The notes beneath the pieces were generated by a model. That model was given only the letters and a program-made list of their open reading frames with translations. It was not told where the DNA came from and ran no database searches. Made by a program: the position numbers and the translations under genes. From Frankiales bacterium (lineage in GTDB: Bacteria; Actinomycetota; Actinomycetes; Mycobacteriales; SCTD01), in assembly GCA_025966295.1 (NCBI GenBank), contig JAOPVD010000361.1, forward strand, positions 1-5,125: a stretch of 5,125 nucleotides of DNA, read 5' to 3'. This document shows, piece by piece, positions 1-5,125 of the stretch (its first letter is position 1; each line of letters opens with the position of its first letter).

Positions 1-402
1 CGCCAGGTGCAGGTCGGTCGGGTCAGCCGGGATGCCCTCCTCCTGCAGCAGCCGGCACCAGCGGTCGACCTCGTGCTCGGCGGCCCGCCACCGCCGGCCG
101 CGCAGCCCCCAGCCGAGCTGCAGCCCCGGCCGCGTCTGCGCCAGCAGCGCGGTGCTCTGCGGGCCGCGACCGTGCAGGTTGACCGCGAGGTCCGCGCCGA
201 AGACCGCCGCCGGCAAGGGGCCCAGCGGGGCGACGTCGACCACCTCGTCGACGGCCCCCGTCGCGAGCGCCAGCGGCGCCAGGACCCGGGGGCAGGCCAG
301 CTGCAGCCGGGCGGCGGGGAAGGCGGCGCGCAGCCCGCGCAGTGCCGGCACCGCCGTCAGCAGGTCCCCGAGCCCGAGGGCCCGCAGGACCAGGAGCTTC
401 AT
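1..402 (-). CDS. Glycosyltransferase family 9 (heptosyltransferase-like), N-terminal part, cut by the left window edge
   Basis: The visible 134 residues begin at an ATG (402-400) and stay open to base 1, so the C-terminal half, including the nucleotide-sugar binding domain, is missing. The start MKLLVLRALGLGDLLTAVPA is the classic GT9 opening: a beta strand, then a GxGD loop whose Asp13 aligns with the catalytic Asp of E. coli WaaC, then a helix. A second hallmark follows at residues 70-84 (GADLAVNLHGRGPQS), the acceptor-side strand and loop. GT9 enzymes move heptose from ADP-heptose onto lipid-linked or LPS-core acceptors at the inner face of the membrane. In an actinobacterium the acceptor would be another glycan or metabolite. 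The start overlaps the stop of the upstream GT2 gene as ATGA. No Shine-Dalgarno sequence precedes it, so reinitiation is likely. An HldE gene in the same window supports a heptose donor. The exact sugar and acceptor are inferred. Confidence 0.88.
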   Translation of the reverse strand, partial: MKLLVLRALGLGDLLTAVPALRGLRAAFPAARLQLACPRVLAPLALATGAVDEVVDVAPLGPLPAAVFGADLAVNLHGRGPQSTALLAQTRPGLQLGWGLRGRRWRAAEHEVDRWCRLLQEEGIPADPTDLHLA

Positions 403-1325
403 CGCGGCCCGCCGCGGGCCCGCTGACGGGGCAGCCGGGCCCAGCCCGCCAGCCACCACCAGGTCGCGGCCGGCGGGATGGCCGCCGATGTCACCGCCAT
501 CGTGGCGACCTCCCGTGGGCTCGCCGGGCCGGGGGAGATTCGGCGGCGGGCGAAGTCGGCGACCAGCAGCGACCACAGCGGGAGGGCCACCGACCGCAGC
601 CGCGGGACCGCTGCCGCGCCCAGGGCTGCTGTGGTGAGCAGGTGCCAGGGGCGCCGGCCCGGAGGTGCCTGCGCCCGCGCCCGCCAGGCCGGTCCGTGCA
701 GCGCCAGCATCAGGACGTCGTCGGCGTTGCCGCGCTGGCTGCGGATGCTCTCCGTCCAGCGCGCCGGCCGGACCGGGTGCCGCACCCAGCGCCGGCCGGG
801 CACGATCTGCCAGCCCGCCTGCGTGACCCGCAGCCCGAGGTCGGCGTCCTCGCGGTAGGCCCGCTTGAACCGCTCGTCGAAGCCGCCGACCTGCTCCAGC
901 GCCGCGCGCCGGTAGGCCAGGTCGGCGGTGGCCCACACCGCGGTCTCCAGCCCCTGCGTGGTGCGCTCCCAGTCGGTCGGCCGGGTGGAGGTCGGCACCC
1001 GGACCCGGCCCTGCACGCCGCCGACAGCCGACGCGGCCATGCGCAGGTCCGCCAGCAGCAGCTCGGGCCAGTCCGTCGGCGGCTCCACGTCGTCGTCGAG
1101 GAACGCCACCCACTCGGTCCTGCAGTGCCGCCAGCCGACGTTGCGGGCTGCCGCCGGCCCGCGTCCTGACGACCGCAGCACCCGCACGCCGTCGGGGACG
1201 GCGAGGGGCTCGGGCCGTGGCCGGTCGTCCACGACGAGGACCGGCAGCCGGCCGGCCACCGCGCGCAGCGTGGCGGCCAGCGAGGGCCGGCCGACGGTTG
1301 GGACGACCACGGTCACGACGCTCAC
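399..1325 (-). CDS. Glycosyltransferase family 2 (GT-A fold), middle gene of the carbamoyltransferase operon
   Basis: The protein has 308 residues. It starts at GTG 1325-1323, which overlaps the carbamoyltransferase stop as GTGA and opens directly into the first GT-A strand (MSVVTVVVPTVGRPSLAATL). The frame is open well upstream of this GTG, but that stretch is antisense-style shadow of the carbamoyltransferase. Visible motifs are VVDD at 31-34 (nucleotide binding), GPAAARN at 56-62, the metal-binding FLDDD at 75-79 (the DxD equivalent), GGFDERF at 147-153 followed by RED at 158-160 (the usual acceptor/base ED motif), and a conserved-type His at 183. Two hydrophobic stretches near 239-258 and 273-296, the latter with a WWW cluster, suggest C-terminal membrane association, although no clear multi-pass transporter domain is seen. 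The family inverts configuration using NDP-sugars. The donor and acceptor cannot be read from sequence. Its place between the carbamoyltransferase and the GT9 gene implies a role in the same glycan. Confidence 0.93.
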   Translation of the reverse strand: MSVVTVVVPTVGRPSLAATLRAVAGRLPVLVVDDRPRPEPLAVPDGVRVLRSSGRGPAAARNVGWRHCRTEWVAFLDDDVEPPTDWPELLLADLRMAASAVGGVQGRVRVPTSTRPTDWERTTQGLETAVWATADLAYRRAALEQVGGFDERFKRAYREDADLGLRVTQAGWQIVPGRRWVRHPVRPARWTESIRSQRGNADDVLMLALHGPAWRARAQAPPGRRPWHLLTTAALGAAAVPRLRSVALPLWSLLVADFARRRISPGPASPREVATMAVTSAAIPPAATWWWLAGWARLPRQRARGGPR

Positions 1326-2950
1326 CGCGACCGCCGTACCGCGAAGGGGCCGAGGGCGAGCAGGTCGACCGGGCCGGAGCCGAAGCACTCGAGCGCGTCG
1401 CGCGGGTCGTCGACGATGGGCCGGCCGGCGGTGTTGAGCGAGGTGTTCACGACCACCGGCAGCCCGGTCAGCCGGTCGAAGTGGGTGAGCAGCCGCGCCA
1501 CCAGGGGCTCCTCGGCCGGGTCGACGGTCTGCACCCGCGCCGACCCGTCGACGTGCGTCACCACCGGGATCCGCGACCGCCAGGCCTCGTCCACCTGGTG
1601 CGTGAACAGCATGTACGGCGACGGCACCGGACCGGTGAAGACCTCGGTGGCCCGGTCGAGCAGGACCATCGGCGCCACCGGCCGGAACTGCTCGCGGCCC
1701 TTGACGTCGTTGAGCCGCTCCAGGTTCCGGACGTGGCCGGGATGGGCCAGCAGCGAGCGGTGCCCGAGGGCCCGCGGCCCGTACTCGGCGCGGCCCTGGA
1801 ACCAGGCGACGAGGCCGTCCGCGGCGAGCACCTCCGCGGCCGCGACGGCGATGTCGCGCGGCCGGTCGTAGGGCACCTGCGCGGTCTGCAGCCAGGCCTC
1901 GAGCGCGTCGTCGTCCCAGCCGCGGCCGAGGGCGGCGGTGCCCATCGGGGCGCACCGGTCCCCGAGGGCGTGCGCGACGTGCAGCGCGGCCCCCAGGGCG
2001 GTGCCGCTGTCGCCGGCGGCCGGCTGCACCCACACCTGCGCGAACGGCCCGAGGGCGGCGATCTTGCTGTTGGCCACGCAGTTCAGCGCGACGCCACCGG
2101 CCATCGTCAGCGCGGTGTCGCCGGTCTGGGCGTGCAGCCAGCCGGTCAGCTCCAGCAGTACCTGCTCGAGCCGGAGCTGGACGCTGGCGGCCAGGTCGGT
2201 GTGGTCCGGCCCGAGCTCGTCGCCGGCGGCGGTGACGCGCTTGACGAACGCCCCCCAGTCCACCGGCTCCACCACGAAGCCGCCGTCGCCGGTGGTGCGG
2301 ACCAGCTCGGTGAGCTCCGGCAGCCAGCGCGGCCGGCCGTAGGCGGCCAGCGCCATCACCTTGTACTCGTCGCTGGAGCGCCGGAAGCCCAGGTGCTCGG
2401 TGACCTCCTCGTACAGCAGGCCGAGTGAGTGCGGCAGCTGCTGGGCGGCCAGCACGTCGAGGTGCCCGTCCTGGGCCCGGCCGGCCAGGTGCGAGGCGGT
2501 CTCGCCGCGGCCGTCGAGGACCAGCACCGACGAGCTCGGGTACGGCGCCGCGAGCGCGGCCGAGGCGGCGTGCGCGACGTGGTGCGGGACGTAGCGCACC
2601 ACCGCCGGGTCGAGGCCGGGCAGCGCCGCCCGCAGGAGCAGCGGGGCGCGCTGGGCGTACAGCGTCCGCAGCCCCTCCCAGCCGTCGGCCGTCACGTCCG
2701 CGACCGGCGGGCACAGCCCCGGGTCGTAGGAGTAGGCCACCGCGTCCAGGTCCTCCGGCGCCAGGCCGGCTCGGGACAGGCACCACGCCGCGGCCGCCGC
2801 CGGCAGCTCCCAGGCGGCGAACGGCACGTTGTCGTGGCCGTGCTTGCGGCGGCTGAAGCGTTCCTCCTCCGCGGCCGCGACGACCTGGCCGTCGAGCACG
2901 AGGGCCGCGGCCGGGTCGTGGAACACGGCGTTGATGCCGAGCACCTTCAT
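1322..2950 (-). CDS. NodU/CmcH-family O-carbamoyltransferase
   Basis: A complete 542-residue protein, the usual length for this family. Such enzymes use carbamoyl phosphate and ATP to make carbamoyl-adenylate, then pass the carbamoyl group to a hydroxyl, usually on a sugar (NodU, TobZ, CmcH). The N-terminal Kae1-like domain shows MKVLGINAVFHDPAAALV, then EEERFSRRKHG at 28-38, the HxxxH metal pair H123/H127 in YVPHHVAHA, Asp146 in VLDGRGE, AGGVALN at 284-290 and GDSGTALGAA at 313-322, whose Asp314 is the likely last metal ligand by analogy with TobZ. The C-terminal domain carries AEYGPRALGHRSLLA at 388-402, VKGREQFRPVAPMVL at 416-430, HVDGSARVQTV at 466-476 and VVNTSLNTAGRPIV at 500-513. All family blocks are present, so it should be active. 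ATG 2950-2948 has a good GGAGG 6 bases upstream. It is the first gene of the three-gene operon. The acceptor is unknown; a heptose or another sugar of the glycan built here is an inference from context. Confidence 0.96.
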   Translation of the reverse strand: MKVLGINAVFHDPAAALVLDGQVVAAAEEERFSRRKHGHDNVPFAAWELPAAAAAWCLSRAGLAPEDLDAVAYSYDPGLCPPVADVTADGWEGLRTLYAQRAPLLLRAALPGLDPAVVRYVPHHVAHAASAALAAPYPSSSVLVLDGRGETASHLAGRAQDGHLDVLAAQQLPHSLGLLYEEVTEHLGFRRSSDEYKVMALAAYGRPRWLPELTELVRTTGDGGFVVEPVDWGAFVKRVTAAGDELGPDHTDLAASVQLRLEQVLLELTGWLHAQTGDTALTMAGGVALNCVANSKIAALGPFAQVWVQPAAGDSGTALGAALHVAHALGDRCAPMGTAALGRGWDDDALEAWLQTAQVPYDRPRDIAVAAAEVLAADGLVAWFQGRAEYGPRALGHRSLLAHPGHVRNLERLNDVKGREQFRPVAPMVLLDRATEVFTGPVPSPYMLFTHQVDEAWRSRIPVVTHVDGSARVQTVDPAEEPLVARLLTHFDRLTGLPVVVNTSLNTAGRPIVDDPRDALECFGSGPVDLLALGPFAVRRSR

Positions 2951-2979
2951 GGGCGGCCTCCAGGTGTGGTCCGGCGCAG
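2951..2979. other. Short divergent intergenic gap
   Basis: Only 29 bases separate the carbamoyltransferase start from the first possible start of the + strand glycosyltransferase (47 bases if GTG 2998 is used). I see no AT-rich -10-like hexamer or recognisable -35 here, and the gap is too short for two ordinary back-to-back promoters with leaders. Any promoter must reach into the opposite gene, or the + strand transcript may be leaderless or nearly so. A near-perfect direct repeat starts in this gap and is listed separately. Confidence 0.5.
2957..2961 (-). promoter_or_regulatory. Shine-Dalgarno site of the carbamoyltransferase
   Basis: Read on the minus strand this is GGAGG, followed by six bases and then ATG at 2950-2948. 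It is the strongest ribosome binding site in the window and fixes the carbamoyltransferase start. The two genes downstream lack any comparable site, which fits a coupled operon loaded with ribosomes mainly here. Confidence 0.8.
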
Positions 2980-2985
2980 GTGGGG
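2961..2985. repeat. Direct repeat CAGGTGTGG / CAGGTGGGG in the divergent start region
   Basis: CAGGTGTGG at 2961-2969 recurs as CAGGTGGGG at 2977-2985. Eight of nine bases match, and the copies are spaced 16 bases start to start. They lie between or at the divergent start codons, where an operator would be expected. In sequence this GC-rich a pair of this size can easily arise by chance, and the second copy overlaps the GTG at 2980. It is recorded as a weak candidate only. Confidence 0.25.
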
Positions 2986-3807
2986 GACGCGCGGCCCGTG
3001 GCCGACGTGACCGTGGTGGTGGCGACCCGCGACCGGGCAGCCGACCTGGAGCGGTCGCTCCCGCGGCACGAGGGCCCGGTGGTGGTGGTCGACAACGCCT
3101 CGACCGACGGCACTGCCGACGTCGCCCATCGCCACGGCGCCTGCGTCATAGCGCTCGAGCGGAACGCCGGGGCGGCGGCGAGGACGTACGGGGTGCGGGC
3201 CGCGACGACGCCGTACGTCGCGTTCGCCGATGACGACTCCTGGTGGGCGCCGGGTGCGCTGGCGCGGGCCGCCGCGGTGCTCACCGCGCACGCCGACCTC
3301 GCCGTCCTCGCCGCCAGCGTGCTGGTCGGACCGGAGCAGCGGCTCGACCCGGTCTGCGCGTGCATGGCCCGGTCGCCGCTGCCGCCGACGGCCGCGGGCC
3401 CGGCCGTCCTCGGCTTCGTCGCGTGCGGTGCGGTGGTGCGCCGTGATGCCTACCTCGCGGTCGGCGGCTTCTGCGACCGGTACGGCGTCGGCGGCGAGGA
3501 GGAGCTGCTGGCGCTCGACCTGGCCGCGGCCGGCTGGCGGCTCGCCTACGTCGCCGAGGTCGTGGCGCACCACCACCCCTCGGCCGCCCGCGACCCCGGG
3601 CGCCGGCAGGTGGTGCAGTGGCGCAACGCCCTCTGGACCGCCTGGCTGCGCCGGCCGGTGCCGGTCGGGGTGCGGCTCGCGGTCCGCGCGGCCCAGCAGC
3701 CGGCCGGCCGGGCCGGCCTGCGGGAGGCGGTCCGGCACGCGCCGTGGGTGCTGCGTCAGCGGCAGAAGGTGCCCGGTCATCTGGAGTCCCTGCTGGCCCG
3801 GCTCTAG
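2980..3807 (+). CDS. Glycosyltransferase family 2 (GT-A fold), lone + strand gene
   Basis: The protein has 275 residues from GTG 2980, or 269 from GTG 2998. The later start gives MADVTVVVATRDR, which begins right at the first GT-A strand and has a purine run (GGGGGA, 2982-2987) ten bases upstream. The earlier start has only a poor AGGTG thirteen bases upstream. I keep the longer frame but find 2998 at least as likely. Motifs (long numbering) are ATRDR at 15-19, VVVVDNASTDGTADVA at 34-49 (donor nucleotide site), RNAGAAARTYGVR at 61-73, the metal-binding AFADDDSWW at 81-89, a VGGF turn at 161-164, EEEL at 173-176 (acceptor/base position) and AHHHP at 196-200. No membrane segment is evident, so it is probably cytosolic or peripheral. 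It is divergent from the carbamoyltransferase and convergent with the dehydrogenase, so it is probably transcribed alone. Donor and acceptor are unknown. Confidence 0.93.
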   Translation: MGDARPVADVTVVVATRDRAADLERSLPRHEGPVVVVDNASTDGTADVAHRHGACVIALERNAGAAARTYGVRAATTPYVAFADDDSWWAPGALARAAAVLTAHADLAVLAASVLVGPEQRLDPVCACMARSPLPPTAAGPAVLGFVACGAVVRRDAYLAVGGFCDRYGVGGEEELLALDLAAAGWRLAYVAEVVAHHHPSAARDPGRRQVVQWRNALWTAWLRRPVPVGVRLAVRAAQQPAGRAGLREAVRHAPWVLRQRQKVPGHLESLLARL

Positions 3808-3814
3808 GGCCAGC
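3792..3814. terminator. Perfect inverted repeat across the shared convergent stop, possible bidirectional terminator
   Basis: GCTGGCCC at 3792-3799 pairs perfectly with GGGCCAGC at 3807-3814 around a 7-base loop, GGCTCTA. The stop codons of the + strand glycosyltransferase (3805-3807) and the - strand dehydrogenase (3806-3804) lie in the loop and at the foot of the right arm. The stem is GC-rich and works in both directions. It has no T-tract on either side, so it is not a canonical intrinsic terminator, although actinobacterial terminators often lack the tail. Its position exactly between convergent genes is the main support. Confidence 0.5.
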
Positions 3815-4490
3815 TCCCTTCCCAGGCGGAGGCCACCACCAGCTCCTTGACCTCGCAGCCGGGCGGTTGGGTCAGGCAGTGCAGGACGGTCTGGGCCACG
3901 TCCTCCGGCCGGTTCAGCTTGGCGTCCGGCGCCGGCCGGTACTGCTCGGCGCGGTCGTCGAAGAACGCGGTGTGCATGCCGCCGGGGGTCAGCAGCGTCA
4001 CGCCGACCTCGCCCTTGAGCTCCGCCTGCAGCGCCCGGGTGAACCCGACGACGCCGAACTTGCTGGCGCAGTACGCCGTGGCGTCCGGGAGGACCCGGTG
4101 ACCGAGGGTGGAGGCGACGGTGACGACCTTGCCGCGCGAGGCCTTGAGGTAGGGCAGCGCGGCCCGCACGACCGCGACGGTGCCGAGCAGGTTCACCTGC
4201 ACCACCCGGTCCCAGTCGTCGGGATCGACGTCGGCGAGGGCGCCGCACCGGTCGGTGCCAGCAGCGGTCACGACCGCGTCGAGCTCGCCCCCGGTGCTCA
4301 CCACCAGCCGGTGGACGGCGGCCTCGACGGCCCGGGTCTGCGCCACGTCCGCGACCTCGTGGGGCAGGCCCGGCACCGGCACCCGGTCGAGGCCGAGGGC
4401 ACGGCCGCCGGCGTCGCCGACAGCCCGCGCCACCGCGGCACCGAGGCCGCTGGCGGCGCCCGTGACGAGCACGGTGCCCGGGCTAGGCAC
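3804..4490 (-). CDS. Classical short-chain dehydrogenase/reductase (SDR), NAD(P)-dependent
   Basis: The protein has 228 residues from GTG 4490-4488. The frame is open to an ATG at 4607, but the added 39 residues are an Arg/Pro-rich shadow of the HldE gene, whereas 4490 gives MPSPGTVLVTGAASGLG with the normal SDR start. Classical features are the Rossmann TGAASGLG at 10-17, Asp35 at the end of strand 2 (which usually favours NAD over NADP), AAG at 77-79 in place of NAG, and the tetrad N100, S127, Y140, K144 (YCASK). PGGMHT at 169-174 is the usual post-catalytic loop. All catalytic residues are present, so it should oxidise or reduce an alcohol/ketone in the cytosol. It overlaps the HldE end by 8 bases without a clear Shine-Dalgarno site, so it is probably co-translated with HldE. 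It is not the heptose epimerase HldD, which is an extended SDR with a different length and motifs. The substrate is unknown; a sugar intermediate is a guess from context. Confidence 0.93.
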   Translation of the reverse strand: MPSPGTVLVTGAASGLGAAVARAVGDAGGRALGLDRVPVPGLPHEVADVAQTRAVEAAVHRLVVSTGGELDAVVTAAGTDRCGALADVDPDDWDRVVQVNLLGTVAVVRAALPYLKASRGKVVTVASTLGHRVLPDATAYCASKFGVVGFTRALQAELKGEVGVTLLTPGGMHTAFFDDRAEQYRPAPDAKLNRPEDVAQTVLHCLTQPPGCEVKELVVASAWEGSWP

Positions 4491-5125
4491 GGAGCGCCGC
4501 CGCGCTGATGAGGTGGGAGGTGGACCGGCCGGCCAGGTAGGGCAGCACCACCGCCTGCCCGCCCCAGCCCGCGACCACCGCAGCCTCGGGCAGCTCGGTG
4601 TAGTCACCGCCCTTGGCCCACACGTCGGGGCGCAGCCACTCGAGCACCGGCACCGGGGTGTCGTCGTCGAAGACCACGACCGCGTCCACGCAGCCCAGGG
4701 CCTGCAGCACCCGGGCCCGGTCCTCGTGCGCCTGCAACGGCCGGCCCGGCCCCTTGAGCCGGCGTACCGAGGCGTCGCTGTTCAGGCACACCACCAGGCA
4801 GTCGCCGAGCCGGCGGGCCTGCTCGAGCACCGCGACGTGACCGGCGTGCAGCAGGTCGAAGCAGCCGCCGGTCGCGACCACCGTGCCGCCGGCCGCGCGG
4901 GTCCGCGCGACCACGTCCACCCCGTCGTACGGCGGACGGCTGGCCGGTACGGCAGCGGCACCGCCGGCGGCGACGAACGCGGCCGCCGACAGCACGGCGC
5001 CGGTCACCGCCTCGCTGAGGAGGGCGCCGTCGGCGAGCAGGCCGGCGGCCGTCGCGGCGAACCGGTCACCCGCGCCGCACGGGTCGGCGCAAGGGACCAC
5101 CGGGGCGGGGACGACCGTCGGCTGG
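4483..5125 (-). CDS. hldE: HldE-type bifunctional heptose 7-phosphate kinase / heptose 1-phosphate nucleotidyltransferase, C-terminal part cut by the right edge
   Basis: The last 213 residues are visible. The frame stays open to base 5125, and the GTG at 5100 is an internal valine, not a start. The first part is the end of a PfkB/ribokinase-fold kinase: DPCGAGDRFA at visible residues 14-23 holds the GAGD anion hole with catalytic Asp20, followed by the last helices. A linker leads to the nucleotidyltransferase domain: ATGGCFDLLHAGHV at 84-97 with the HxGH signature, LNSDASVRRLKGPGRPL at 114-130, RPDVWAKGGDY at 165-175, and the closing GRSTSHLI at 199-206. In this family the kinase makes heptose 1,7-bisphosphate and, after a separate phosphatase step, the second domain makes ADP-heptose. 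The combination is specific enough to name it. It feeds donor to heptosyltransferases such as the GT9 enzyme at the other end of the window. It ends with TAG at 4485-4483, inside the start of the dehydrogenase. Confidence 0.93.
   Translation of the reverse strand, partial: QPTVVPAPVVPCADPCGAGDRFAATAAGLLADGALLSEAVTGAVLSAAAFVAAGGAAAVPASRPPYDGVDVVARTRAAGGTVVATGGCFDLLHAGHVAVLEQARRLGDCLVVCLNSDASVRRLKGPGRPLQAHEDRARVLQALGCVDAVVVFDDDTPVPVLEWLRPDVWAKGGDYTELPEAAVVAGWGGQAVVLPYLAGRSTSHLISAAALRA

Noticed and set aside
1217..2428. A 403-residue + strand frame opposite the carbamoyltransferase
   Set aside because: Composition is typical of an antisense shadow, no domain motif is seen, and the opposite strand carries a complete, motif-rich enzyme.
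399..3365. A 988-residue open frame on the - strand spanning three genes
   Set aside because: Only its last 308 residues (from 1325) have family motifs. The upstream part is Arg/Ala/Pro/Gly-rich shadow translation of the carbamoyltransferase and the antisense of the + strand GT2, as expected when stops are rare in high-GC DNA.
3699..3720. A palindrome-like run of alternating CCGG/GGCC in the + strand GT2 gene
   Set aside because: It encodes ordinary Pro-Ala-Gly-Arg-Ala-Gly codons and is the sort of local self-complementarity expected at this GC content. It has no positional support as a site.
2947..4248. A 433-residue open frame on the - strand, antisense to the + strand GT2
   Set aside because: Low-complexity Arg/Gly/Pro composition with no family motif. 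It runs across parts of two well-supported genes.
3618..4508. A 296-residue + strand frame crossing the convergent junction
   Set aside because: It overlaps the end of the GT2 gene out of frame and the whole SDR in antisense. It has no recognisable motifs.
3804..4607. ATG at 4607 as the start of the dehydrogenase
   Set aside because: The additional 39 residues are a frame-shifted shadow of HldE, and the SDR Rossmann strand begins properly just after GTG 4490.
4483..5100. GTG at 5100 as the true start of a stand-alone nucleotidyltransferase
   Set aside because: The frame continues upstream to the window edge, and the residues after 5100 include the kinase GAGD motif and C-terminal helices. 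This is therefore the tail of a fused two-domain HldE.

Overview
The window comes from a very GC-rich genome. Codon third positions are almost all G or C, GTG starts are common, genes overlap tightly, and antisense frames stay open for long distances. Together with the type of HldE present, this points to an actinobacterium. A Geodermatophilaceae-like organism is my best guess, but that is an impression of style and was not tested. I see no mobile element, CRISPR array, tRNA or rRNA.

Layout from left to right. Positions 1-402 (-) hold the N-terminal part of a family 9 (heptosyltransferase-type) glycosyltransferase that runs off the left edge. Positions 399-1325 (-) hold a family 2 glycosyltransferase. 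Positions 1322-2950 (-) hold a NodU/CmcH-type O-carbamoyltransferase. Transcription of these three runs right to left, and each junction is a 4-base start/stop overlap, so they form one translationally coupled operon headed by the carbamoyltransferase. A 29-base gap (47 bases if a later start is used) separates this operon from a divergent second family 2 glycosyltransferase at 2980-3807 (+). That gene converges on a classical short-chain dehydrogenase at 3804-4490 (-). The two stop codons share the palindrome CTAG, which lies inside a perfect 8-bp inverted repeat. The dehydrogenase overlaps by 8 bases the end of an HldE-type bifunctional heptose kinase/nucleotidyltransferase at 4483-5125 (-), whose N-terminal part lies beyond the right edge.

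Taken together, this is part of a glycan assembly locus. HldE makes an activated heptose (ADP-heptose in the well-studied case). The GT9 enzyme is of the family that transfers heptose from such a donor. The two GT2 enzymes would add other sugars, and the carbamoyltransferase would decorate a sugar hydroxyl. The most interesting inference is a carbamoylated, heptose-containing surface glycan or glycosylated metabolite in a Gram-positive lineage, reminiscent of the 7-O-carbamoyl heptose of the Pseudomonas aeruginosa LPS core. The remaining heptose genes (isomerase GmhA, phosphatase GmhB, epimerase HldD) are not in this window and could lie just outside it. Nearly all of the window is coding, and the only true intergenic space is the short divergent gap near 2951-2979.
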